Source: Porticoccaceae bacterium UBA2002
Lineage (GTDB): Bacteria; Pseudomonadota; Gammaproteobacteria; Pseudomonadales; Porticoccaceae
DNA: 6,909 nt
Assembly: GCA_002334915.1 (NCBI GenBank)
Contig: DDCQ01000076.1
Span: 6,788-13,696, forward strand
Reading direction: 5' to 3'
Position numbers and translations under genes: made by a program
Shown: piece by piece, positions 1 to 6,534 of the stretch
How the letters are laid out: every line of letters begins with the position of its first letter
Numbering within the stretch: the first letter of the stretch is position 1
Notes under the pieces: generated by a model
Seen by the model: only the letters and a program-made list of their open reading frames with translations
What the model was told of the DNA's origin: nothing
Database searches by the model: none

Positions 1-43
1 CTGCAAGCTCTAGTGCCCTGGTCATGTAAAGCTCATCGGTCAT
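1..43 (-). CDS. 5' end of a leftward gene, deaminase-fold RibD- or TadA-like (partial)
   Basis: Reading leftward from an ATG at 43-41 gives MTDELYMTRALELA, and the frame runs off the window edge still open. The pattern D-x-x-Y-M-x-x-A-L-x-L-A is the usual N-terminal helix of cytidine-deaminase-fold enzymes. RibD (riboflavin biosynthesis pyrimidine deaminase/reductase) and TadA (tRNA A34 deaminase) both begin this way. The zinc-binding HAE and PCxxC motifs that would confirm the family lie outside the window. No strong Shine-Dalgarno precedes the ATG. The gene is divergent from epmB, with 66 bases between the two starts. Fourteen residues cannot separate RibD from TadA or exclude an unrelated protein, so the family is a tentative call. 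Confidence 0.45.
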   Translation of the reverse strand, partial: MTDELYMTRALELA

Positions 44-64
44 CAATAGTTTATTACTCACTCT

Positions 65-93
65 CTACTCTGCCTGCTGAAATAGCGTAAAAT
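65..93 (+). promoter_or_regulatory. Possible promoter for epmB
   Basis: TAAAAT at 88-93 is a reasonable sigma-70 -10 element in the short divergent gap. It would put transcription start near 100, giving a leader of only about 10 bases before the epmB ATG at 110. No good -35 hexamer is visible 17 bases upstream (65-70 reads CTACTC), so the call rests on the -10 box and its position alone. Confidence 0.25.
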
Positions 94-109
94 CTGCCAG
101 CTAACTTTT

Positions 110-1171
110 ATGCAAAGCCAACAGCCTATGCCAGCCATTATTGCCTCCCGGGCCCTTGATATTCAACCAAGCTGGAAAAGCGAGTTAAGCCAATGCATCA
201 GTTCAGTCAGCGAATTGCTCCACTGCTTGCAGCTAAATCCCGAACAGCTGTCTGTCAGCCAGCGGGCTACTGAAGATTTTCCATTGAAAGTGCCACGCCC
301 CTTTATTGAGCGAATGGAGGTCGGTAATCCCAATGATCCATTGTTGAGACAGGTTCTGCCTGTTACCCAAGAAACAGAGCCCGCGGTTGGTTACAGCCCT
401 GATCCGCTCGACGAGATTCAGCACAACCCTATCCCTGGCGTTGTCCACAAATATGATAATCGACTGCTATTAATTGTTAGTCCCAACTGCGCAATCAACT
501 GTCGCTACTGCTTCCGCCGGCACTTCCCCCACCAGGAAAATCGACAGAGCAAACAACAGTGGCAACAGGCCCTTACTTATATAAGGGTGCATCAGGAGAT
601 TAATGAGGTGATCTTTAGTGGCGGCGACCCCCTGGCAGCCAATGACAATTTTCTCGGCTGGCTGACCGAGCAGATCGCCAATATTCCTCATATTAAGCGT
701 CTGCGTATTCATACCCGCCTGCCTGTGGTAATTCCCTCACGCATAGATGATGCGTTTTTAGGCTGGGCAACTGGTACCAGACTGCTGCCCATTGTGGTGC
801 TGCATATTAATCATGCCAATGAAATTGATACTGCGGTGCAGCAAATGGTTCAGCGTTTATTGGGCGAGGGCATGCTGGTGCTAAACCAAACCGTACTGCT
901 GAAAAGTATAAATGATAGGTCGGCAATATTGGCAGAGCTGAGCGAAGCGCTCTACGATACAGGTGTAATACCTTATTACCTGCACCTGCTAGACCCGGTT
1001 GCCGGTGCCAGCCACTTTGATATAGCAGGCCAACAGGCAACGCAAATCTATGGGCAGCTTCAAAAGCAATTGCCAGGCTTTCTAGTGCCAAAACTTGTCA
1101 GGGAAATTCCCGGTGAAAAATCTAAGACTTTAATGGCGCAGAACTCCAATCAGTCTGATATTTCTGGCTAA
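110..1171 (+). CDS. epmB: EF-P beta-lysylation protein EpmB (lysine 2,3-aminomutase, radical SAM)
   Basis: EpmB converts (S)-alpha-lysine to (R)-beta-lysine, which EpmA then attaches to a conserved lysine of elongation factor P, helping ribosomes through polyproline stretches. It acts in the cytoplasm. The 353-residue product is close to the roughly 340 residues of E. coli EpmB and lacks the C-terminal extension of catabolic KamA enzymes. The radical SAM cluster motif CAINCRYCF gives cysteines 127, 131 and 134; FRRHFPHQEN follows. FSGGDP (residues 169-174) is the SAM-binding glycine motif. HIKRLRIHTRLPVVIP (from about 194) and PYYLHLLDPV are EpmB signatures. Near the C-terminus, REIPGEKSKT carries the probable PLP-binding lysine, K339 by analogy with REIGGEPSKT in E. 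coli. No clear Shine-Dalgarno precedes the ATG at 110; an in-frame ATG at 128 is no better, so the exact start is uncertain. Neither efp nor epmA is in the window. Confidence 0.95.
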   Translation: MQSQQPMPAIIASRALDIQPSWKSELSQCISSVSELLHCLQLNPEQLSVSQRATEDFPLKVPRPFIERMEVGNPNDPLLRQVLPVTQETEPAVGYSPDPLDEIQHNPIPGVVHKYDNRLLLIVSPNCAINCRYCFRRHFPHQENRQSKQQWQQALTYIRVHQEINEVIFSGGDPLAANDNFLGWLTEQIANIPHIKRLRIHTRLPVVIPSRIDDAFLGWATGTRLLPIVVLHINHANEIDTAVQQMVQRLLGEGMLVLNQTVLLKSINDRSAILAELSEALYDTGVIPYYLHLLDPVAGASHFDIAGQQATQIYGQLQKQLPGFLVPKLVREIPGEKSKTLMAQNSNQSDISG

Positions 1172-1380
1172 TTATTACGACATCAAATTGCTTAAAAACG
1201 ACTATCGAAAAGGATTTTTAATTGGAGTAAACTGTCAGTTGAGGGAGTTCGTAATAACTTCGTCACACCAAGGAAGCATTGGAACTAGAGACTATTTAAC
1301 TTGATAAATAAAAAAATCAAGCCAAGGTCCAATGCCGATTGATAAAACTATACCCATATACAATATCTCGGGGGAGATTT
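1172..1380. other. Intergenic region between epmB and the receptor gene, with nested inverted repeats
   Basis: These 209 bases contain no credible ORF or RNA gene. They hold several short symmetric elements. TTATTACGA at 1172-1180 is repeated inverted at 1249-1257. AACTG-T-CAGTT at 1230-1240 is a compact operator-like palindrome. GCATTGG (1276-1282) pairs with CCAATGC (1329-1335), enclosing CTTGAT (1300-1305) against ATCAAG (1316-1321). The last two pairs are nested and could form one long imperfect stem in the receptor mRNA leader. A weak promoter candidate is TTGGAA (1279-1284) with GATAAA (1303-1308), spacer 18. There is no obvious GC-rich terminator for epmB, so some read-through is possible. 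Confidence 0.5.
1370..1376 (+). promoter_or_regulatory. Ribosome binding site that fixes the receptor start
   Basis: GGGGGAG lies four bases before the ATG at 1381 and is purine-rich and complementary to the 16S rRNA 3' end. It favours this ATG over an in-frame upstream TTG at 1339, which would add 14 residues ahead of an otherwise ideal signal peptide. Confidence 0.8.
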
Positions 1381-3936
1381 ATGAAAGCTAATACCTTTTG
1401 GAAAATGAACACCATTGCAGCGGCAGTGATTGCAGGTACAACTATGTTGCCAGCAGTATCTGTTTCTGCACAAGAAATGGTTGAGGAAATTGTTACTACT
1501 GGTAGCCGTATTAAAGCGCGCTCTACCACAGAGACGCCAGCACCTATCGATGTCATTGGCGCTGATGAGCTAGCTAATCAGGGTGACACTGATATCAGCA
1601 ACCTGCTGCGCAACTCAGTTCCTTCTTACAGCGTAAACGATCAGCCTATCAGTGACGCAGCGACTCTTGTTCGCCCAGCTAACCTGCGTGGCATGGCTCC
1701 TGACCACACCCTGCTGCTAGTTAACGGCAAGCGTCGTCATCGCGCTGCAGTTATTACCTGGTTGGGTAACGGTATTTCAAATGGTTCTCAGGGACCAGAT
1801 GCTGCTGCTATCCCAGCTATGGCTCTGAAAAATGTTGAAGTTCTGCGCGATGGTGCAGCGGCTCAGTACGGTTCAGATGCAATTGCTGGCGTAATTAACT
1901 TTAACCTGAAAGATGCCAGCGAAGGTTCAAGCATTTCTATGCGTGCTGGTGAGTACAGCGAAGGCGACGGCCAGGCTCTTACTTTTGCCGCTAACACAGG
2001 CATGGAGTTAGGTAGCAATGGCTTTGTAAACCTGACCTTTGAATATGGCAGCATGGATCCTACTAGCCGATCAGAGCAGCGTGATGATGCTCAGGGCTTG
2101 ATCGACGCCGGCGTTCAGGGTGTTCCTGCTCCCGCTATGATCTGGGGCCGTCCGATTGTTGATGACGATATGAAAATCTTCGTTAACTTCGGCGCTGACC
2201 TGGGTGGCGGTACTGAGATGTATGGTTACACTAACTACAACTCCAAAAATGTAGATGGTGGCTTCTTCTTCCGTAACCCAACTAACCGTCCTGGCGTTTT
2301 TGCTGATGGCGATGGCAATCTGTTGGTTGCTGACACTACCGGCGATATGTCAGGTAACTGTGATCAGTACGCAGTTGAGTACAGTGCCTCTGTTGTTGCC
2401 GGACTTGCGGCTGATAACAACTGCTTTAACTTCAACGAGACTATCCCTGGCGGATTTACTCCTCGTTTTGGTGGCAAGATCACTGATCAGACGTTCTTGA
2501 TGGGTTTGAAAGGTGAAACTGATGGTGGTTTAGGTTGGGACGTAAGCACTTACTACGGTAAGAGCAAAGCTGACTTCCACATTAACAACACAGTTAATGC
2601 CAGCCTACTGGATATGACTCCACGTGACTTTGATCCAGGTTACTACCAGCAGGTTGATATGAACATGAATGCTGACTTTACCTATTCGTCTAGCGAAACT
2701 TTGAACTGGGCATTTGGTGCTGAGTACCGTACTGAAGAGTTCACTGTGGGTGCTGGACAGGAAGAGTCGTTCATTGACGGTGGTTACGGTAGTCAAGGCT
2801 TCAGCACATCTTCAAACGGTTTCCCAGGGTTCCCTGCGGCAACAGCTGGCGTATTTGATCGTTCTAACTACGCCGTGTACGTTGAATCTGAACTGGATGC
2901 GTCTGATGACCTGCTGATCCAAGCGGCTATGCGTTTTGAAGACTTCGAAGACTTTGGTACAACCACCAACTACAAGATTGGTGCCAACTACCAAATGACT
3001 GATGATATGGGTGTTCGTGCAACTTACAGCACTGGCTTTAAGGCGCCGACTCCAGGTCAGTCAAACACTTCAAACACTTCGACTGAGCTGTCTGCTGGTG
3101 TGCTGGTTAACAACGGTACAATCCCTGCGACCAGTGCTGTAGCACTGCGTAACGGCGGTGCCGCACTGCAGCCAGAAGATGCAACCAACTGGACATTCGG
3201 TGTGTTCGCTACTGTTGGTGAGTTTGACATCACTGTTGACTACTTCGATATCGACGTAGAAGATCGTTTAAACCTGTCTTCTGAAGTTGAGCTGACTGAT
3301 GCTGACGTTGCTGACCTGATCGCTGAAGGTGTTCCTGGCGCTGGTGACCTGAGACGCTTCCGTTTCTTCACCAATGACTTTGACACAAACACCAGCGGTT
3401 TAGATGTTGTGATTTCAACAACTACTGAAAGCTCTATGGGTACCACCATGTGGAACCTGGCTTACAACAGCACTAAAACTGAAGTCACTGACTACAACGC
3501 CGCGACAATCGATGCGCAGCGTATCAAGCAGATCGAAGATACCACGCCAGAGACTCGCTGGAACCTGTCTGCTAACCATATGATGGATGCTTGGAGAGTG
3601 TTGGCTCGTGTAAGCTTCTACGATGAGTGGTTTGACCAGTTTGAATGTGATGTATTCTCATCTGGCTGTAGTGCGGAAGTTACTGCTAACCCAGGTGCTT
3701 ACACCTTTGACTCTGAGTTTGTTGTTGACCTTGAAGTCGAGTATGACTTCAGTGAAAACTCAAGCCTACTGATCGGTGCAAACAATGTGTTTGACAACAA
3801 CGGTCAGAAAGCAGCAGACATGCATGGTCTGGGATTCAACACTGCCTCTGCTGCTGTAGGTAACACCTACAGCACATTCGCCCCAATGGGCTTTAGCGGT
3901 GCATTCTACTATGCAAACTACCGTTACAACTTCTAA
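1381..3936 (+). CDS. TonB-dependent outer-membrane receptor
   Basis: An 851-residue TonB-dependent transporter, an outer-membrane beta-barrel that imports substrate using ExbBD-TonB energy. Residues 1-30 form a signal peptide with a probable cleavage site after SVSA (A30). EEIVTTGSR, at residues 35-43, is a TonB-box-like N-terminus common in proteobacterial receptors. The plug domain spans about 50-180: PIDVIGADEL, the conserved NLRG-x10-VNGKRRH segment, and VEVLRDGAAAQYGSDAIAGVIN. The rest is barrel, with alternating aromatic strands and a final phenylalanine (NYRYNF), the usual BamA recognition signal. Cysteines occur only as two close pairs, C327/C348 and C756/C763, likely loop disulfides. 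Codons look biased as in highly expressed genes (many CGT, GGT, AAC, CTG). It converges on a galactose-type catabolic operon, so a galactose-containing glycan is a reasonable substrate guess, but sequence alone does not show it. I do not recognise a named subfamily such as FhuA or BtuB. Confidence 0.95.
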   Translation: MKANTFWKMNTIAAAVIAGTTMLPAVSVSAQEMVEEIVTTGSRIKARSTTETPAPIDVIGADELANQGDTDISNLLRNSVPSYSVNDQPISDAATLVRPANLRGMAPDHTLLLVNGKRRHRAAVITWLGNGISNGSQGPDAAAIPAMALKNVEVLRDGAAAQYGSDAIAGVINFNLKDASEGSSISMRAGEYSEGDGQALTFAANTGMELGSNGFVNLTFEYGSMDPTSRSEQRDDAQGLIDAGVQGVPAPAMIWGRPIVDDDMKIFVNFGADLGGGTEMYGYTNYNSKNVDGGFFFRNPTNRPGVFADGDGNLLVADTTGDMSGNCDQYAVEYSASVVAGLAADNNCFNFNETIPGGFTPRFGGKITDQTFLMGLKGETDGGLGWDVSTYYGKSKADFHINNTVNASLLDMTPRDFDPGYYQQVDMNMNADFTYSSSETLNWAFGAEYRTEEFTVGAGQEESFIDGGYGSQGFSTSSNGFPGFPAATAGVFDRSNYAVYVESELDASDDLLIQAAMRFEDFEDFGTTTNYKIGANYQMTDDMGVRATYSTGFKAPTPGQSNTSNTSTELSAGVLVNNGTIPATSAVALRNGGAALQPEDATNWTFGVFATVGEFDITVDYFDIDVEDRLNLSSEVELTDADVADLIAEGVPGAGDLRRFRFFTNDFDTNTSGLDVVISTTTESSMGTTMWNLAYNSTKTEVTDYNAATIDAQRIKQIEDTTPETRWNLSANHMMDAWRVLARVSFYDEWFDQFECDVFSSGCSAEVTANPGAYTFDSEFVVDLEVEYDFSENSSLLIGANNVFDNNGQKAADMHGLGFNTASAAVGNTYSTFAPMGFSGAFYYANYRYNF
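3061..3078 (+). repeat. 9-bp tandem duplication inside the receptor gene
   Basis: TCAAACACT occurs twice in immediate tandem and encodes Ser-Asn-Thr twice (residues 561-566). It sits in the barrel region just after the strand ending GFKAPTPGQ, probably in a loop. Being in frame and low in complexity, it is a plausible site of slippage-driven length variation. Confidence 0.7.
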
Positions 3937-3962
3937 GCGACTCCCATGAGTTAATTGGAAGA

Positions 3963-3986
3963 GGAGCAGTTCGACAGAGCTGCTCC
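3963..3986 (+). other. Hairpin after the receptor stop codon
   Basis: GGAGCAG (3963-3969) pairs with CTGCTCC (3980-3986). The stem continues inward with a U-G wobble, a U-A pair and a C-G pair to a four-base GACA loop. It begins 26 bases past the receptor stop and has no U-tract, so it is not a terminator by itself. It may protect the mRNA 3' end against exonucleases. Confidence 0.55.
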
Positions 3987-3997
3987 ACAAGAAACAG

Positions 3998-4027
3998 AAA
4001 AGGGGTGCCGATTGGCACCCCTTTTTT
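3998..4027. terminator. Rho-independent terminator, probably bidirectional
   Basis: AAAAGGGGTGCC (3998-4009) and GGCACCCCTTTT (4014-4025) are perfect 12-base complements around a GATT loop, followed by a T-run to 4027. This is a strong terminator for the rightward receptor gene. Read leftward, the same stem is followed by TTTTCTGTTTC, so it should also end the convergent sugar operon, whose last stop codon is at 4056. Confidence 0.9.
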
Positions 4028-4055
4028 ATGGCTCATCAAAAATAATCAAGCATCT

Positions 4056-4934
4056 CTAGGGCTGGAACTGAGGATCCGCAATACCTGCAATATCAGTTTC
4101 AAAGATAAATAGATTGCCTGCCTCTGGCTGAGCCGCGCGAGCCTCTGCATCCAAGCCCTGGTAGGCGCTGGTGATAAAAAGCCGGTTTAACTCTGGCCCA
4201 CCAAAGGCCACACAGGTAGGCTGGCTCACTGGTAGAGATAGTACAAAATCAATCTCGCCTTCCGGGCTGTAACGTACCACCCGACTCGCAGCCCACTGGG
4301 CACTCCAGAGATAACCGTCAGCATCTACTGTTGCCCCGTCGGGAAAGCAGCCTTTTTCTGTACGCACCAGCAAACTCTGATTTGAGATAGCCCCAGTCGC
4401 AGTATCAAAATCATAGCGGTAGATGCGTCTTGAAGGTGTATCAGTGTGATACATGATAGTGCCATCCGGACTCCAGCAGAGGCCATTGGAAATTGACAGG
4501 CCCGCAATCTGGCTAGAGACCCGCAACTGATGATCGAGACAATAGAGAGCCCCGGCACCCTGCTCACCAACCTCCACCATGGAGCCTGCCCAAAATCGTC
4601 CCTGTCGATCAGCGCGGCCATCGTTAAGTCTGGTACCGGGATTGTCCGACTCTATTTTACTAAGCCATTGAATAGCCCCGCTTGCAGGATTGAAATAGGC
4701 AAAGCCACTGGCAAAGCCACAGATCAGCTGGTCGCTTTTAGCTACCAATGCAAAGGAGCCCAGACGCTCTGGTGTGGCCCATTGCTCGAGCTTTTTATCC
4801 TGAGGGCGATATCGATACAGGGCACTGCCTTGAATATCAGTCCACCAGACAGCGGCGCCAGCAGCATCCCAGATAACGCCTTCACCCAGTTCATTTTCTA
4901 CCCTGAGGGTCTCTATTAATCGGGTTGCTACCAT
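4056..4934 (-). CDS. SMP-30/gluconolactonase family sugar lactonase
   Basis: A 292-residue protein of the SMP-30/regucalcin/gluconolactonase six-bladed beta-propeller family, about 290-300 residues as usual. It lacks a signal peptide and should be cytoplasmic. Diagnostic motifs in order are ENELGEGVIWD (E18 is the first metal ligand), WWTDI, TRLNDGRAD (N104, substrate pocket), ISNGLCWSPDG (N150, metal), YRYDFD, FPDGATVDADGYLW (D199, metal) and QPTCVAFGG. These match the E/N/D divalent-metal site of human SMP-30. It most likely opens D-galactono-lactone to D-galactonate, linking the SDR dehydrogenase to the acid branch; this substrate is inferred from the neighbours, since related enzymes act on glucono-, xylono- and arabinonolactones. 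It is the last gene of the operon, 16 bases after dgoA. The common GEGP proline is valine here, a seen variant of little consequence. Confidence 0.9.
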   Translation of the reverse strand: MVATRLIETLRVENELGEGVIWDAAGAAVWWTDIQGSALYRYRPQDKKLEQWATPERLGSFALVAKSDQLICGFASGFAYFNPASGAIQWLSKIESDNPGTRLNDGRADRQGRFWAGSMVEVGEQGAGALYCLDHQLRVSSQIAGLSISNGLCWSPDGTIMYHTDTPSRRIYRYDFDTATGAISNQSLLVRTEKGCFPDGATVDADGYLWSAQWAASRVVRYSPEGEIDFVLSLPVSQPTCVAFGGPELNRLFITSAYQGLDAEARAAQPEAGNLFIFETDIAGIADPQFQP

Positions 4935-4940
4935 TATTTA

Positions 4941-4950
4941 TCCCCTACCT
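4941..4950 (-). promoter_or_regulatory. Ribosome binding site for the lactonase gene
   Basis: On the leftward strand AGGTAGGGGA lies six bases before the ATG at 4934, directly after the dgoA stop codon. It supports both the chosen start and independent ribosome loading for this last gene. Confidence 0.75.
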
Positions 4951-5586
4951 TTATCTCGCCCGCGCTGCATTGATCGCATCCACCACTGCACGCGCCGACT
5001 GGCCGACCTGCTCTGAGCTATCCCCGGGTTTATACAGTTCGGAGCCAATGCCAAAACCATTTACGCCAGCCTGCAACCACTGGTCTGCAACCTCTGCTCC
5101 GACACCGCCCACTGCCAATAGCTGGCAGTCTTGTGGCAATACAGCCCGCAGCCCCCTAATGTGCTCGGGGCCATAGGTGGCGGCCGGAAAGCATTTTAGA
5201 TAGCGAGCACCACAGTGGTAGGCGGCAAAGGCCTCAGTCGCCGTGGCCCAGCCAGGCATAGGCACCAGGCCCGCCTGCAGACTCAGCTTTATCACCTCGG
5301 GATTGGTATTGGGGCTAACGGCGATTTCACCTCCAGCTGCGGCCACTGCCACCACATCGGCCTCGGTCAATACAGTGCCTGCACCAATCACGCAGCGATC
5401 GCCCATGGCTTCCGCCAACTTTGTAATACTGGTGAATGGATCTGGCGAGTTTAGGGGCACCTCAATAATGCCAATGCCAGCCCTGTAAACTGCCTCGCCA
5501 ATCGCCACTACTTCTTCTGGACGCACACCGCGCAAGATGGCAATAACTGGCATCTGTGAAAACCAGCTGTTTAATTTTTCTGTCAT
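4951..5586 (-). CDS. dgoA: 2-dehydro-3-deoxy-6-phosphogalactonate aldolase
   Basis: A class I aldolase of 211 residues that cleaves KDPGal to pyruvate and D-glyceraldehyde 3-phosphate in the cytoplasm. It is a single-domain (beta/alpha)8 protein of the KDPG/KHG aldolase family, close to the 205 residues of E. coli DgoA. Visible motifs are VIAILRG (R19), IEVPLNSP (catalytic E42), IGAGTVL, PGWATATEAF, YLKCFPAATYGP (Schiff-base K131) and AVGGV near 159-162 in the phosphate site. E42 and K131 correspond to E37 and K126 of E. coli DgoA with a constant offset of five. The VPLNSP segment points to DgoA rather than Eda, which usually has VTLRT there. Its ATG overlaps the dgoK stop as ATGA, and AGGAACAGAG just upstream, inside dgoK, can serve as ribosome binding site, suggesting translational coupling. 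Confidence 0.95.
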   Translation of the reverse strand: MTEKLNSWFSQMPVIAILRGVRPEEVVAIGEAVYRAGIGIIEVPLNSPDPFTSITKLAEAMGDRCVIGAGTVLTEADVVAVAAAGGEIAVSPNTNPEVIKLSLQAGLVPMPGWATATEAFAAYHCGARYLKCFPAATYGPEHIRGLRAVLPQDCQLLAVGGVGAEVADQWLQAGVNGFGIGSELYKPGDSSEQVGQSARAVVDAINAARAR

Positions 5587-6530
5587 TGATCTCTGTTCCT
5601 ATTAAGAGATTCGTAAACGGCCTGATAGCCTGAAAGTGCAATCTGGGTTTGGTCACAGATCTGTGACTCTATACCCAGAGAACCCAGCGCCAACTGATAG
5701 GCATTACTTAGCATCTGGTTACCAATAATCACCACCGGCACAGGTTTATCAGGCCGATTTAACAGGGACATTGAGCCGATAATATCAGAGGCCACCAGCA
5801 GGCCCGACAGATAGGATGCTGCATCCTCTGCTGCCAGGTCTCCTTCAATCTGGCGACTGCGGGTAGCAAAGAGTGCATTGAGCAGCTGGCCCGCCTTCAA
5901 GGTCTTAGCCAGCTCAACACCCTGCATAAAAAACTCATCCGAAAAATTTTCATCCATGGGCTGGGTAATCAGAATACTGTGCTTTTCCAGCACCGAGTAC
6001 AGTTCCCCGGTAAACGCAGTGACAAAGGTTTCCACTTTATCGCCTTTTACGCGGACCCATTTATTGTGTGTGCCGGGCAGCACCAGTATCTGTTCAGTAC
6101 TGTCACAACCAGCAGCTCTTATCCAACCCAGCAACTGCAGCTCTTCGCCGCGCATAATGTCCGGAGTCCCCAGTACAGTCTGAGTTTTTAGTCCAGATAA
6201 AATCCAAATATCCAGCCCGCGAATAGATAATTTTGTGGTGCCTTGGCTAATCTGTTGCGGACTGGCGGGGCAGTCTAAATAAGGCACATTATGCCAGCCG
6301 ATATTGGAGCCAATGGCCCCGGACAAAATCACCGGCACTGGGCCATACTGATCCAGCCAACCTGATACCAGATCAAAAAATATCTCTTCAAAGTTATTAT
6401 CTATTTTGATGCAACCAGGACCCTGTTGGCTGGCTAGTATCTCAAGCTGTTCGCACTGATGGTAAGAACAGAGATAGAGACGCAGATTGGTATTGCCCCA
6501 ATCTCCAGCGATAAATATAGACTCGGTCAT
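5583..6530 (-). CDS. dgoK: 2-dehydro-3-deoxygalactonokinase
   Basis: DgoK phosphorylates 2-keto-3-deoxy-D-galactonate with ATP to KDPGal, the substrate of the next gene product. The 315-residue protein shows the family's motifs in order: AGDWGNTNLR (residues 8-17, first phosphate loop of the ASKHA fold), LSGAIGSNIGWHNVPYL (69-85), IMRGEELQLLG (125-135), LPGTHNKWV (151-159), TAFTGEL (171-177) and YLSGLLVASDI (240-250). All have direct counterparts in E. coli DgoK, which is slightly shorter (about 290 residues). An upstream in-frame ATG at 6554 would overlap the end of the SDR gene; the ATG at 6530 is preferred because the DWGxTNLR motif then sits at the normal distance from the N-terminus, and GGCAGGA lies upstream. 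It begins 4 bases after the SDR stop and overlaps dgoA by 4 bases. Confidence 0.95.
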   Translation of the reverse strand: MTESIFIAGDWGNTNLRLYLCSYHQCEQLEILASQQGPGCIKIDNNFEEIFFDLVSGWLDQYGPVPVILSGAIGSNIGWHNVPYLDCPASPQQISQGTTKLSIRGLDIWILSGLKTQTVLGTPDIMRGEELQLLGWIRAAGCDSTEQILVLPGTHNKWVRVKGDKVETFVTAFTGELYSVLEKHSILITQPMDENFSDEFFMQGVELAKTLKAGQLLNALFATRSRQIEGDLAAEDAASYLSGLLVASDIIGSMSLLNRPDKPVPVVIIGNQMLSNAYQLALGSLGIESQICDQTQIALSGYQAVYESLNRNRDQ

Positions 6531-6534
6531 CAAA

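Noticed and set aside
1192..1221. Possible epmB terminator, TTAAAAA (1192-1198) against TTTTTAA (1215-1221)
   Set aside because: The stem is only seven A-T pairs with a 16-base loop and no GC core, too weak to call a terminator.
1339..1366. Promoter-like TTGATA (1339-1344) with TACAAT or CAATAT (1359-1366)
   Set aside because: Spacing is 14 or 16, and transcription would start at about 1371-1373, cutting into the Shine-Dalgarno at 1370-1376. A more upstream start is more likely.
4530..4919. 129-codon rightward open frame opposite the lactonase gene
   Set aside because: It lies wholly antisense to a well-supported SMP-30 gene, has no recognisable motif and is explained as a shadow frame.
4951..5586. 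Reading the aldolase as Eda (KDPG aldolase of the Entner-Doudoroff pathway)
   Set aside because: VPLNSP around the catalytic Glu and the overlap with dgoK match DgoA; Eda typically has VTLRT there and sits next to edd.
5878..6183. 101-codon rightward open frame opposite dgoK
   Set aside because: It is antisense to conserved dgoK motifs (MRGEE, PGTHNKWV), is rich in Ser/Pro/Cys as shadow frames often are, and has no family resemblance.
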